Assembly (NCBI RefSeq): GCF_029835735.1
Contig: NZ_JAOEAL010000001.1
Coordinates: forward strand, 2,418,001 to 2,482,000
Length of the DNA: 64,000 nucleotides
Reading direction: 5' to 3'
Source: Shewanella sp. GD04112
Lineage (GTDB): Bacteria; Pseudomonadota; Gammaproteobacteria; Enterobacterales; Shewanellaceae
The notes below the pieces were generated by a model. The model saw only the letters and a program-made list of their open reading frames with translations. It was not told the origin of the DNA and did no database searches. Both the position numbers and the translations under genes were made by a program. Positions within the stretch are counted from its first letter, which is position 1; every line of letters starts with the position of its first letter. This document shows, piece after piece, positions 17,283 to 25,878 of this stretch.

Positions 17283-18194
17283 TTACGCCAGCCATTCACG
17301 GTGTAATTTATCAGTATCCCCTAAGTAGTCGAGCACCCAAGCAAGGGCGGGCGACATCTTATCGGCGTTCCAAGCGAGGCAACAGGGACTGGTTAATTTC
17401 GGATTTTCAAGCTGCTTTTCAACCAAGGCGCCCGCTTTAATAAATACGCTGGCCAAATGTACTGGCATATAGCCGATACCTAATCCCTCTCTAAAGCAGT
17501 TAATCGCGCGGATCCAATCCGGCACCACGAGTCTGCGTTGATTCTCCAATAACCAGGTCATGCGCTTAGGAATTTCCCGCGAGGTATCTTCCAAACAAAT
17601 GGAGGGGAAGGGACGCAGTTCATCATCGGTCAAGGGGCGATCAATACTGGCTAAAGGATGGTTTTTACTCACCAAAAATGCCCATTGAATATCGCCCATG
17701 TCCTTATATTGGTATACGCCCCCCACAGGGATAGCAGTGGTTGCGCCAATGGCGATATCACTGCGACCAGTCGCAAGCGCCTCCCACACGCCGTTAAAGA
17801 CCTCGATGCGGATGATGAGCTCGATATCTTGGAAATGACGGTAAAAGTCGGCGATTAATACGCTAATTCTGTCGGCGCGCACTATGTTATCTAAGGCGAT
17901 AGACAGCGTGGGTTGCCAGCCGTTGGCCACACGCTGGGTGCCGCGTTTCATCTCATCCATTTGAGTCAGCAAGTTTCTGGCTTGCTTAACAAAATGCTCT
18001 CCCGCGGGGGTCAAGGTCACGCTGCGGTGGTGGCGCTCAAATAACACTACACCAAGTTCTTCTTCGATTTGTTTAACGGCATAACTGACCGCAGAAGGGA
18101 CCTTGTGCAGTCGATTGGCTGCCGCCGTAAAACTCCCCACCCGGGCCACGATATCAATGAGTTCTAACGCTTGTTCCGAGAGCATAGCTGACAT
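17283..18194 (-). CDS. punR: LysR-type regulator, PunR (YdhB)-like
   Basis: LTTR of about 304 residues. N-terminal HTH (LIDIVARVGSFTAAANRLHKVPSAVSYAVKQIEEELGVVLFERHHRSVTLTPAG) followed by a periplasmic-binding-like effector domain with LDNIVRADR, DFYRHFQDIEL, EVFNGVWEALATGRSDIAIGATTAIPVGG and SPALAWVLDYLGD, which match E. coli PunR almost motif for motif. Divergent from a PunC-like exporter/importer with a 106-base gap, the same pairing as in E. coli, where PunR activates punC in response to purine nucleosides. Start is uncertain: ATGs at 18194 and 18185 are plausible, 18245 less so; none has a strong Shine-Dalgarno. Confidence 0.88.
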   Translation of the reverse strand: MSAMLSEQALELIDIVARVGSFTAAANRLHKVPSAVSYAVKQIEEELGVVLFERHHRSVTLTPAGEHFVKQARNLLTQMDEMKRGTQRVANGWQPTLSIALDNIVRADRISVLIADFYRHFQDIELIIRIEVFNGVWEALATGRSDIAIGATTAIPVGGVYQYKDMGDIQWAFLVSKNHPLASIDRPLTDDELRPFPSICLEDTSREIPKRMTWLLENQRRLVVPDWIRAINCFREGLGIGYMPVHLASVFIKAGALVEKQLENPKLTSPCCLAWNADKMSPALAWVLDYLGDTDKLHREWLA

Positions 18195-18300
18195 CCATTG
18201 TGATGAAAATAATTGATAGCATCTGTCAAAAATAAACGTTTCCAATCAAATTAACAAGTATTTAGACTGCACGCCTTAAGTCTTTTGACATGATTATTTT

Positions 18301-19572
18301 ATGAAAACGTCTAGTAATATCTTTGTAAATATGAAGTTTTTTATATTTTTATTCTATTTGGCCTTATTAAGCATGTTAGGTTTTATTGCCACTGACATGT
18401 ATTTGCCTGCTTTCAAAGCAATTGAAAGTTCGTTTAATTCTACACCGTCTCAAGTGGCGATGTCGCTCACCTGTTTCTTGGCTGGTTTAGCCTTAGGGCA
18501 ACTGATTTATGGCCCTTTGGTCAGTAAACTCGGCAAACGTTATGCTCTTATTCTCGGCCTCGGCATTTTTGCGCTTGCCAGTGTGGCCATCGCCAATAGC
18601 GACTCGATACTGATGCTGAACATCGCTCGCTTCTTCCAAGCCGTAGGCGCCTGTAGTGCAGGGGTCATCTGGCAAGCAATTGTGGTCGAACAGTATGATG
18701 CCGAAAAAGCGCAGGGGATTTTCAGTAACATTATGCCGTTAGTGGCATTATCACCCGCATTAGCCCCCATCCTTGGCGCTTATATTCTGAACGATTTTGG
18801 ATGGCGTGCAATCTTTATCTCATTGTGTGTGATTGCCTTTTTGTTGGTATTGATGACCTTATACTTTGTGCCGAGCCACGCAGAGCATCAGGATACTAGG
18901 CCAAGCGCGATTTCCTACGGGCAGATTTTGAAAAATACTCGTTACCTTGGCAATGTGGTGATATTTGGTGCCTGTTCGGGTGCGTTTTTCGCATATCTTA
19001 CTGTGTGGCCGATTGTGATGGAGCAACACGGCTATCAGGCAACTGAGATTGGGCTGAGCTTTATTCCGCAAACCATCATGTTTATTGTGGGCGGATACGC
19101 GAGTAAGTTATTGATAAAACGCATTGGTGCCGACCGTACACTCAACGTATTACTGGCCATTTTTGGACTCTGCGTTATCTCAATTGTGTTTTTCACCTTA
19201 TTAATGAAGGCGGAAACTATTTTCCCACTGCTGATTTCCTTCTCGATACTCGCAGCGGCGAACGGGGCGATTTATCCCATTGTGGTAAACAGTGCTTTGC
19301 AGCAATTCACTCAAAATGCGGCTAAGGCGGCAGGATTACAGAACTTTTTGCAAATTACCATCGCCTTTGGCGCTTCAAGTTTAGTCGCGCTCTGGGCAAG
19401 TTCAGGAGAAGTCGCCATAGGTTGGGGGATTCTGAGCTGTTCATTAGTAGTGATCTTAGGTTACCTGTTAAAAACCGAGCAAACTTGGGCTGATTTTGCC
19501 AAACACTTTACTGCGCCGGATCCTGCTCGTCTTGGGATCAATGCAGATACGAAGCAAAATCAAGCAGATTGA
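18301..19572 (+). CDS. punC: MFS transporter, PunC (YdhC)-like, Bcr/CflA family
   Basis: Twelve-TM major facilitator protein, 423 residues. GFIATDMYLPAFKAIE (TM1), ARFFQAVGACSAGVIWQAIVVEQY, IMPLVALSPALAPILGAYIL and ANGAIYPIVVNSAL correspond to E. coli PunC, the purine nucleoside transporter controlled by PunR. Divergent from punR. ATG at 18331 is an alternative start that would drop a ten-residue polar tail. Substrate is inferred from resemblance and context; Bcr-type drug export is the alternative. Confidence 0.85.
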   Translation: MKTSSNIFVNMKFFIFLFYLALLSMLGFIATDMYLPAFKAIESSFNSTPSQVAMSLTCFLAGLALGQLIYGPLVSKLGKRYALILGLGIFALASVAIANSDSILMLNIARFFQAVGACSAGVIWQAIVVEQYDAEKAQGIFSNIMPLVALSPALAPILGAYILNDFGWRAIFISLCVIAFLLVLMTLYFVPSHAEHQDTRPSAISYGQILKNTRYLGNVVIFGACSGAFFAYLTVWPIVMEQHGYQATEIGLSFIPQTIMFIVGGYASKLLIKRIGADRTLNVLLAIFGLCVISIVFFTLLMKAETIFPLLISFSILAAANGAIYPIVVNSALQQFTQNAAKAAGLQNFLQITIAFGASSLVALWASSGEVAIGWGILSCSLVVILGYLLKTEQTWADFAKHFTAPDPARLGINADTKQNQAD

Positions 19573-19612
19573 ATGTAATACGAGCAGTTAGCGCAGAATT
19601 ATCAGTTAGTGC

Positions 19613-19641
19613 TTTACAGTCCGTAAACTAACTTATATTAT
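19613..19641 (+). promoter_or_regulatory. Sigma-70 promoter of tRNA-Ser
   Basis: TTTACA (19613-19618) and TATTAT (19636-19641) with a 17-base spacer, followed by a GC-rich discriminator (GCGCATCG) typical of stringently controlled stable-RNA promoters. Start of transcription would be near 19648. Confidence 0.7.
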
Positions 19642-19652
19642 GCGCATCGTTC

Positions 19653-19743
19653 GGAGGGGTGGCAGAGTGGTTTAATGCACCGGTCTTGAAAACCGGCGTG
19701 GGTTTATAGCCCACCCAGGGTTCAAATCCCTGCTCCTCCGCCA
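19653..19743 (+). tRNA. tRNA-Ser (UGA)
   Basis: 91 nt including encoded CCA. Acceptor GGAGGGG pairs with CTCCTCC (one G-U), anticodon stem CCGGT/ACCGG closes loop CTTGAAA with TGA at 19687-19689, a long variable arm (GTGGG...CCCAC) and T arm CAGGG TTCAAAT CCCTG. The long variable arm identifies a class II tRNA; UGA reads UCA/UCN serine codons. Anticodon and structure are read directly. Multiple degenerate copies of the 3' end follow. Confidence 0.97.
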
Positions 19744-20030
19744 TATTCTACGGAAAAGCCATCAGCAATGATGGCTTTTTTGTTTTTGGAATTTCGAAAG
19801 TTGAACCTAGGGTTCCTCATGCTAACCGCAGCTCCTCCGCAATATTCCACAAATAAACCATCAGTAATCATGACATTTTGTTTTGGAGTTACGGAAGTTG
19901 AACCCTAGGGTTCCTGACCCTAAGCGTCGTTCATCCACCAGAACTCACGGAAAATCCATAACAATAATAGTTTTTTGTTTATGGAATTTGACCTTAAGGC
20001 TACTGATCCTAAGCGCAGATCCTTCACCGT
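19732..20030 (+). repeat. Decayed tandem repeats of the tRNA-Ser 3' end and flank
   Basis: The tRNA 3' end plus about 90 downstream bases recurs in degenerate form. Units begin at 19732 (GCTCCTCCGCCATATTC), 19831 (GCTCCTCCGCAATATTC), 19929 (GTTCATCCACCAGAACTC) and, partially, 20018 (GATCCTTCACCGTATTC), with periods of 99, 98 and 89 bases. Within each unit, related blocks (CATCA..AAT, TTTTGTTT, GGAATTT/GGAGTTA, TTGAACC, GGGTTCCT, CTAAGCG) keep order. The pattern resembles duplications followed by decay, either of a tRNA cassette or of repeated integration at the tRNA. No intact second tRNA can fold. Confidence 0.8.
19754..19782 (+). terminator. Terminator of tRNA-Ser
   Basis: AAAAGCCATCA / TGATGGCTTTT stem followed by a T run, 11 bases after the CCA. 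Confidence 0.88.
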
Positions 20031-20035
20031 ATTCA

Positions 20036-20075
20036 AATAAAAAGGCCGCTAAAGACTTAGCGGCCTTTTTATTTC
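20036..20075. terminator. Bidirectional terminator
   Basis: AAAAAGGCCGCTAA / TTAGCGGCCTTTTT stem with an AGAC loop, T tails on both strands. It serves the minus-strand hypothetical gene ending at 20147 and stops anything leaving the tRNA region. Confidence 0.9.
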
Positions 20076-20146
20076 GCACTAGATTTAATTTCCCATTAGC
20101 CTTGGTTTTTCAAATAGCAAAGCAGCTTAGGTTAAGTAAGGCTAGG

Positions 20147-20683
20147 CTAAGTGAGCTTATGCCTGATAAGGCTTAGCGCAAAAGCTTCATAGGCAGCAAC
20201 CGCTTCACTTCCCAACCATGTGCAATAAATGCAGTCGGGATCGTTCAATACAAGTCCCAGAGCGTCAATATAGTCGCTGCCGTTGACCACAAAGAACTGC
20301 TTTTTATAGGGCAACAACACCATCTGCGGTGCTTGCTTTAAAAAAGCCTGCGCCTCATCAAAACCGCTAAACCAATGATTAAGCAAGGTATCGCAGCGCC
20401 TGTTATGGAATAGGGTACCTAAGTCTTCACCAATTAACGCTTGCCCCGATAACACTCTTTGGCAGTGATTAAAATCAGTAAAACCGAGCTCTCGGGCCAA
20501 GACGGCTTGGCAATGCTTGAGTTGGATATCCAGCTGGGTTAAACCTTGCTTGTTCATCAAGGAGGCAAGTTTATCTAGCGCCACTGCATCGCCAGCTTGG
20601 CAGGCTTTAAGGCGCTTTTTAGCGAGGATTTTGACTTCGTTTAAGGCGCGTGGTACTGGGGTAATTTGTTGTATCACAAACAA
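20147..20683 (-). CDS. Hypothetical protein
   Basis: 178-residue cytosolic-looking protein with no signal peptide or membrane segment. The first third is basic and helical (ALNEVKILAKKRLKACQAGDAVALDKLASLMNKQGLTQLDIQLKHCQAVLARELGFTDF). The C-terminal part is mixed, with several Cys and aromatic residues (YKKQFFVVNGSDYIDALGLVLNDPDCIYCTWLGSEAVAAY). The AGGAG-like AGGAGAATTG precedes the ATG. The phrase ELGFTDFNHCQRVL recalls the helical segment of some nucleic-acid-associated glyoxalase-superfamily antitoxin-like proteins, but I do not assign a family. It separates the tRNA-Ser repeats from the arabinose island. Confidence 0.75.
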   Translation of the reverse strand: MFVIQQITPVPRALNEVKILAKKRLKACQAGDAVALDKLASLMNKQGLTQLDIQLKHCQAVLARELGFTDFNHCQRVLSGQALIGEDLGTLFHNRRCDTLLNHWFSGFDEAQAFLKQAPQMVLLPYKKQFFVVNGSDYIDALGLVLNDPDCIYCTWLGSEAVAAYEAFALSLIRHKLT

Positions 20684-21046
20684 TTCTCCTAAGTTTTATT
20701 GGCATCTCCGCTAAGCCAAACCTAATAAATTGTCGTGTCATACATGTGATGCGAACATCGAGATATGAGTCAGAGTGATGTCATCTTCTGCGGATAGGCG
20801 TCTCTGCAACCTGGCGCCATTATTCGACTTCTTCATGCTCGAGTCAAGCTCAGCACTGCTTCGACCTTCCTTCCGCTTCATCCCCCGAATCGTTACATGC
20901 TCAGCCTTAATGTTAAAAATTTTATCACTCAATAACTAAAATCATATTGTATTACTATTAAGCTGTAGTAATATTGTAGTACTAAATAATATTCACTCTA
21001 CCTGCGTAAACCGGATCGGACGCAGACAAAATGTACGGGGATGCAA
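20684..21046 (+). other. araB upstream region (363 bp)
   Basis: No gene seen. The distal half is ordinary sequence; the proximal half (20930-21000) is very AT-rich and carries two AraR-type operators (separate entry). No AraC-type araI/araO arrangement is present. Confidence 0.6.
20946..20985 (+). promoter_or_regulatory. Tandem AraR-type operators before araB
   Basis: Two copies of a 13-base near-palindrome: ATTGTATTACTAT at 20946-20958 and ATTGTAGTACTAA at 20973-20985, centres 27 bases apart. The cores TTGTATTACTA and TTGTAGTACTA fit TnGTnnnACnA, the operator consensus of the FadR subfamily of GntR regulators, to which the nearby araR product belongs. Assignment to AraR is inferred. Confidence 0.75.
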
Positions 21047-22720
21047 ATGTCGAATGTTTTAGGGGCTTACGCGTTAGGGCTTGATTACGGCTCTGATTCA
21101 GTTCGCGCGTTATTGGTGGATACCCAAACGGGCGCAGAAGTAGCAACGAATGTGGTGTACTACCCACGTTGGAAGAAGGGGCTTTTTTGCGAACCCGCGA
21201 AGAATCAATTTAGACAACATCCCCTCGATTACATCGAAAGCCTTATCGAGGTAGTGCAAGGGCTATGGGCAAAAGCCCCGAGTGGTGCCGCGCAAAGAGT
21301 CTGCGGTTTGAGTGTTGATACCACAGGCTCAACCCCGATTGCGGTCGATGAATCTGGTGTTGCTTTAGCCTTAAAACCAGAGTTTGAGAATAACCCCAAT
21401 GCCATGTTTTTGCTTTGGAAAGATCACAGCGCCATCATCGAAGCCAAGCAAATTACCGCTGCGGCAAACGATTCAAGCGAAAATTACCTGAAATATGAAG
21501 GGGGAATTTACTCCTCAGAATGGTTTTGGGCCAAAGCGCTATTTGTACTACGCCATGACGCAGAAGTCAGACAAGCGGCCTATAGCTGGGTCGAGCACTG
21601 TGATTGGATCACCGCATTAATGACGGGCACTTCACATCCAAAGGTCTTTAAAGCAGGGCGTTGCGCCGCTGGTCACAAAGTGATGTGGCACGAGTCATGG
21701 AATGGTTATCCGCCGAATGACTTTTTCGTTGGCATCGACCCCTTACTCGATGGCTTGAGAGACAAGTTACCGCTAGAAACCTGCACATCTGACAAGGTTT
21801 GCGGCCAGCTAACCCCTGAGTGGGCACAGCATTTAGGGCTATCGACCGAGGTTATCGTGTCTTTTGGCTCATTCGACTGCCACGCAGGTGCGGTGGGGGC
21901 CAATGTTAAGCCCGGCGTCTTAACCAAGGTAATGGGAACCTCTACCTGCGATATCACGGTCGCCAGTTATGAAGATATAGGTGAGCGTTGTATCAAAGGC
22001 ATTTGTGGTCAAGTCGATGGCTCAGTATTGCCCGGCATGATAGGGCTAGAAGCGGGTCAGTCTGCCTTTGGCGATCTCTACGCTTGGTTTAGGGATCTCA
22101 CAGCATGGCCGATGCAACAGCTTGACACTTCAGTCTTATTTGATGAAAACATCAAAGCCAAACTCATTCAGCAACTCGAATCTGAAACTCTGACAATGTT
22201 AGGCAATGCGGCCGCGAAAATCCCCGTTGGCGAGACGGGCATTGTCGCACTGGATTGGATTAACGGACGTCGCACCCCCGATGCCGACCAATCTGTTGCC
22301 ATGGCGATCACAGGCTTAACCATGGGTAGCCAAGCTCCGCAAGTCTTCAAAGCCCTAGTGGAAGCCAGCGCCTATGGCGCACGGGCCATTATCGAGCGCT
22401 TCAAACAGGAAGGCGTTTGCATTGACCATGTGGTCACCATCGGTGGGATCTCAAAAAAATCCGACTTCATTATGCAAACCTGCGCCGATGTGTGGAATTG
22501 CAACATCGACGTACTCGAGAGCGAGCAAAGCTGCGCATTGGGCGCCGCCATTTATGCCGCAACCGCAGCCGGGGTTTATCCCGATGTGCTAAGTGCCCAG
22601 GCAGCCATGGCCTCGAACGTTGCGAAAACCTATCAACCAAATCCAGAAAACGCTGAGAAATATCAAGCGCTTTACCAAGGGTACTTAGCCCTTGGCCACT
22701 ATGTTGATGGAGCGAAATAA
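21047..22720 (+). CDS. araB: Ribulokinase
   Basis: Phosphorylates L-ribulose to L-ribulose-5-phosphate. FGGY-family kinase of about 557 residues; GLDYGSDSVRALLVDTQTGAEVATNVVYYPRWKKGLFCEPAKNQFRQHPLDYIES corresponds closely to the E. coli AraB N-terminus, and the C-terminal half has VGETGIVALDWINGRRTPDAD, EASAYGARAIIERF and TIGGISKKSDFIMQ (FGGY signature region). An in-frame ATG at 21041 is an equally possible start; GGGG stands just upstream of it. First gene of araBDA; araD begins one base after its stop. Confidence 0.97.
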   Translation: MSNVLGAYALGLDYGSDSVRALLVDTQTGAEVATNVVYYPRWKKGLFCEPAKNQFRQHPLDYIESLIEVVQGLWAKAPSGAAQRVCGLSVDTTGSTPIAVDESGVALALKPEFENNPNAMFLLWKDHSAIIEAKQITAAANDSSENYLKYEGGIYSSEWFWAKALFVLRHDAEVRQAAYSWVEHCDWITALMTGTSHPKVFKAGRCAAGHKVMWHESWNGYPPNDFFVGIDPLLDGLRDKLPLETCTSDKVCGQLTPEWAQHLGLSTEVIVSFGSFDCHAGAVGANVKPGVLTKVMGTSTCDITVASYEDIGERCIKGICGQVDGSVLPGMIGLEAGQSAFGDLYAWFRDLTAWPMQQLDTSVLFDENIKAKLIQQLESETLTMLGNAAAKIPVGETGIVALDWINGRRTPDADQSVAMAITGLTMGSQAPQVFKALVEASAYGARAIIERFKQEGVCIDHVVTIGGISKKSDFIMQTCADVWNCNIDVLESEQSCALGAAIYAATAAGVYPDVLSAQAAMASNVAKTYQPNPENAEKYQALYQGYLALGHYVDGAK

Positions 22721-22721
22721 G

Positions 22722-23417
22722 ATGTCTTTTTTAGAGCTAAAACGCGAAGTATACGAAGCCAACATGGAGCTTGAGAAGCGCAAACTGGTGACTTACACCT
22801 TTGGCAACGTTTCACAAATTGATCGCCAACTCGGCGTCATTGGTATCAAGCCCAGCGGCGTGCCCTATGAAGATTTGAAGGTTGAAGACATTGTGATTGT
22901 TGACCTTGAGAATCAAATCGTAGAAGGGCGCATGCGTCCTTCATCCGATACCAAGACACACACCTATTTGTATCGCCAGTGGCAGAGTATTGGTGGCATT
23001 ACCCATACCCACTCGACCTACGCCACTGCCTGGGCGCAGGCACAGATTGCGATTCCCTGTTTAGGTACAACACAGGCCGATTATGTGTACGGTGAAATCC
23101 CATGCACAGCGGTGATGCGCAACGATCAGATCAGCCGCGACTACGAAGAAGAAACCGGCGTGCAGATCCTCGATTGCTTCGCCGACCGAGATCCTAACGA
23201 GTCGCCCATGGTAATCGTTGCAGGTCATGCACCGTTCACTTGGGGCGCGAATGCGGCTAAATCCGTATATCACGCCGTGTTGCTCGAAGAAATCGCTCGG
23301 ATGGCGTATCTCACCAAAACATTATCACCAGGTATCAGTCAGTTAAAACAAGAGCTTATTGATAAGCACTATTTGCGTAAGCATGGAAAAGACGCTTATT
23401 ACGGCCAAAGCAAGTAA
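22722..23417 (+). CDS. araD: L-ribulose-5-phosphate 4-epimerase
   Basis: Converts L-ribulose-5-phosphate to D-xylulose-5-phosphate, feeding the pentose phosphate pathway. 231 residues. Class II aldolase/AraD family: GNVSQIDRQLGVIGIKPSGV, the metal-binding HTHSTYATAWAQ pair of histidines, and GHAPFTWG with the third His. ATG 22722 overlaps the end of araB by spacing only one base and is preferred to the GTG/ATG codons inside araB. Middle gene of araB-D-A. Confidence 0.97.
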   Translation: MSFLELKREVYEANMELEKRKLVTYTFGNVSQIDRQLGVIGIKPSGVPYEDLKVEDIVIVDLENQIVEGRMRPSSDTKTHTYLYRQWQSIGGITHTHSTYATAWAQAQIAIPCLGTTQADYVYGEIPCTAVMRNDQISRDYEEETGVQILDCFADRDPNESPMVIVAGHAPFTWGANAAKSVYHAVLLEEIARMAYLTKTLSPGISQLKQELIDKHYLRKHGKDAYYGQSK

Positions 23418-23455
23418 TTGCCAGTCGGGTCTCATTTCAAACTAGAGAGAGTAAT

Positions 23456-24958
23456 ATGAAAGCCTTCAAACAAAAACAAGTGTGGTTTATCACGGGTTCG
23501 CAGGATTTATACGGCCCGAAAGTATTAGAGCAAGTCGCTAAAAACAGTGAGCAAATTGTTCATGGCTTTAATGAATCATCCGCCATTTCCATCGAAGTGG
23601 TGTATAAACCAACTGTAAAATCCCCACGGGAAATTCACGCCGTATGCCAAGCAGCCAACAGCGATGAAAACTGTGTTGGTGTGATCCTGTGGATGCACAC
23701 TTTCTCTCCTGCCAAGATGTGGATTGCTGGCCTTAATGAATTAAGCAAGCCATTCATGCACTTACATACTCAGTTCAATGCCGAGCTCCCTTGGAGCGAA
23801 ATCAACATGAACTACATGAACACCCACCAAAGTGCTCACGGTTGCCGCGAATTTGGTTTTATCGGCACTCGTATGCGTAAAGAGCGCAAAGTGGTTGTGG
23901 GTCACTGGCAATCGGGCGATGTACAGGCACAAATCGATGATTGGTGCCGCGCAGCGGCGGGTTGGCACGAGAGCCAAAACCTGCGTATCGCCCGCTTTGG
24001 CGACAACATGCGTCAAGTGGCCGTGACCGAAGGCGACAAAGTTGCCGCACAAATTCAATTTGGTTACGAAGTGCACGCCTACAGCTTAGGTGAACTCAAT
24101 GAGGCGATTGCAGCCATTGCCGAAGGCGATGTAACCGCACAGCTTGATCGTTACGCCAGCGAATACCAAGTAGGTAACGAACTTTTTGGCGATGAATACC
24201 AATTAGACCGTTTAAGAAAAGAAGCCAAGATTGAACTCGGCTTAACCCAATTCTTAACCCAAGGTGGATTTGGTGCCTTTACCAACTGCTTCGAAAACCT
24301 GACCGGTATGACAGGATTACCGGGACTGGCTACCCAACGTCTGATGGCGAACGGTTTTGGTTACGGCGGCGAAGGTGACTGGAAAACGGCTGCCATGGTG
24401 CGCATCATGAAAGTGATGGGCCAAGGCCGTGCCGGTGGTACTTCATTTATGGAAGACTACACCTATAACTTTGGTGCGACTGACCAAGTTCTTGGTGCCC
24501 ACATGTTAGAAGTGTGCCCATCGATTGCCGCTGCAAAACCGCGTTTAGAAGTTCACCGCCACACCATTGGTGTGCGCTGTGACGTGCCACGTCTGTTATT
24601 CACTGGTAAAGCAGGCCCAGCAATCAACGTATCGACTATCGATTTAGGCAACCGTTTCCGTATCATTCTCAATGAATTAGATACAGTAACGCCACCACAG
24701 GACCTGCCAAATCTGCCTGTCGCGTCTGCGCTGTGGGAGCCTCGTCCAAATTTAGCGGTTGCAGCCGCAGCTTGGATCCACGCCGGAGGTGCTCACCACT
24801 CGGCTTATAGCCAAGCCATCACGACGGATCAGATTGTCGACTTTGCTGAAATGGCCGGTGCTGAACTGGTTATTATCGATGCCGACACTAAGATCCGCGA
24901 GTTTAAGAATGAGCTTCGCCAAAATTCCGTTTATTACGGTTTAGCAAGAGGTTTATAA
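23456..24958 (+). CDS. araA: L-arabinose isomerase
   Basis: Interconverts L-arabinose and L-ribulose with a Mn2+ ion. Exactly 500 residues, as in E. coli. VWFITGSQDLYGPKVLEQVAKNSEQIV start, WMHTFSPAKMWI, QFNAELPW, and catalytic region GGFGAFTNCFENLTGM and GEGDWKTAAMVRIMKVM (active-site Glu residues) with HMLEVCPSIA and HTIGVRCDVPRLLF. AGAGAGAG precedes the ATG. Last gene of araBDA; a TTCG-loop terminator follows. Confidence 0.98.
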   Translation: MKAFKQKQVWFITGSQDLYGPKVLEQVAKNSEQIVHGFNESSAISIEVVYKPTVKSPREIHAVCQAANSDENCVGVILWMHTFSPAKMWIAGLNELSKPFMHLHTQFNAELPWSEINMNYMNTHQSAHGCREFGFIGTRMRKERKVVVGHWQSGDVQAQIDDWCRAAAGWHESQNLRIARFGDNMRQVAVTEGDKVAAQIQFGYEVHAYSLGELNEAIAAIAEGDVTAQLDRYASEYQVGNELFGDEYQLDRLRKEAKIELGLTQFLTQGGFGAFTNCFENLTGMTGLPGLATQRLMANGFGYGGEGDWKTAAMVRIMKVMGQGRAGGTSFMEDYTYNFGATDQVLGAHMLEVCPSIAAAKPRLEVHRHTIGVRCDVPRLLFTGKAGPAINVSTIDLGNRFRIILNELDTVTPPQDLPNLPVASALWEPRPNLAVAAAAWIHAGGAHHSAYSQAITTDQIVDFAEMAGAELVIIDADTKIREFKNELRQNSVYYGLARGL

Positions 24959-24973
24959 TCCTCGCGCAGCAAT

Positions 24974-25000
24974 AAAGCCGCCTTCGGGCGGCTTTCATTT
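24974..25000 (+). terminator. Terminator of araBDA
   Basis: AAAGCCGCC / GGCGGCTTT stem closed by a stable TTCG tetraloop, followed by CATTTTT. Confidence 0.88.
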
Positions 25001-25034
25001 TTCTGGCACCATTCATTTCATAGGGTTAACACAG

Positions 25035-25643
25035 ATGTATACAGAATTTGACGGCATTATCTTCGATATGGATGGCACCTTAGTCGACAGTGGTCAGTTG
25101 CATGAGCAGGCATGGCGACAAACCTTGAATCACTTTGGGATCCCCGTAGAGCCTGCACTGATGCGCTCCTTAGCAGGGGTGCCGACTATTGGTACCTTAG
25201 AGATCCTAATCGCCCATTTTGGCGTCACGCCTACGGCCAGTTGCGAGGCCATGAACGAGTATAAAGAAGCCCTAGTGCGCGACACTATGCATTTATATGT
25301 GAAACCGACGGCATTAGCCGAATTTGCCAAGCAGAATCAGGGCAAACGCCCAATGGCGGTCGGCACAGGTGCCTACACAGAGGAAGCCATTCAAATCTTA
25401 ACCCTGTGTGGATTACTGGAATTAGTCGATTATGTGGTGGGTGCCGATCAGGTCGCGTCACCTAAACCCGCGCCAGACACCTTTTTACGCTGCGCCGAAC
25501 TGATGGGCATAGCGCCCGAGCGCTGTATCGTATTTGAAGATGCAAAGGCGGGCATCCAAGCCGCCGAAGCTGCGGGGATGTTTGTGGTCGATGTGCATGC
25601 CGAATTACAGATTGAAAATGACTATTTCCTAGGCGCTCAGTAG
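25035..25643 (+). CDS. HAD-superfamily sugar-phosphate phosphatase, YqaB-like
   Basis: 202-residue HAD subfamily IA protein. Motif I FDMDGTLVDS (catalytic Asp pair), motif II VGTGAY, motif III lysine in SPKPAPDTF, and motif IV VFEDAKAGIQAA. Resembles E. coli YqaB (fructose-1-phosphate / 6-phosphogluconate phosphatase) and beta-phosphoglucomutase relatives. It lies between araA and araR, so it may dephosphorylate accumulating pentose phosphates; that substrate is inferred from location only. Confidence 0.85.
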   Translation: MYTEFDGIIFDMDGTLVDSGQLHEQAWRQTLNHFGIPVEPALMRSLAGVPTIGTLEILIAHFGVTPTASCEAMNEYKEALVRDTMHLYVKPTALAEFAKQNQGKRPMAVGTGAYTEEAIQILTLCGLLELVDYVVGADQVASPKPAPDTFLRCAELMGIAPERCIVFEDAKAGIQAAEAAGMFVVDVHAELQIENDYFLGAQ

Positions 25644-25787
25644 CCGTTGCGAGCTTGTCCAATCACTGGTCAAAACGCAAAATTAGGCTTTACAATGTAA
25701 AAGTTTGGGGTAAGGTAGGGACAGTAAGTTTGAGGAAATTCCCATAAATTCTTAGCGTTAACAAAATTTTTATTACCTTTATCAGGA

Positions 25788-25800
25788 AAGGTAGTATCAT
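25788..25800 (+). promoter_or_regulatory. Weak AraR-type operator before araR
   Basis: AAGGTAGTATCAT matches the motif ATnGTAnTACnAT imperfectly and lies about 80 bases before the araR ATG, suggesting autoregulation. Weaker than the other sites. Confidence 0.4.
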
Positions 25801-25878
25801 AACATTTGTTTATCAGCGTTAAGCACCTTATCCAGCCGATTGGATTGAGCACAGAGATAGAGAGTTAAAGAGGGCACT

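Noticed and set aside
19883..20176. 97-residue open frame on the plus strand after tRNA-Ser
   Set aside because: It consists of the decayed tRNA-flank repeats and the terminator at 20036-20075; no ribosome-binding site and no protein-like composition.
20684..21040. AraC-type araI/araO regulatory region
   Set aside because: No AraC gene in the locus, and the sites fit the GntR/FadR consensus instead.
24974..24995. Riboswitch-like element after araA
   Set aside because: A simple TTCG-loop stem and T tail, fully explained as a terminator.
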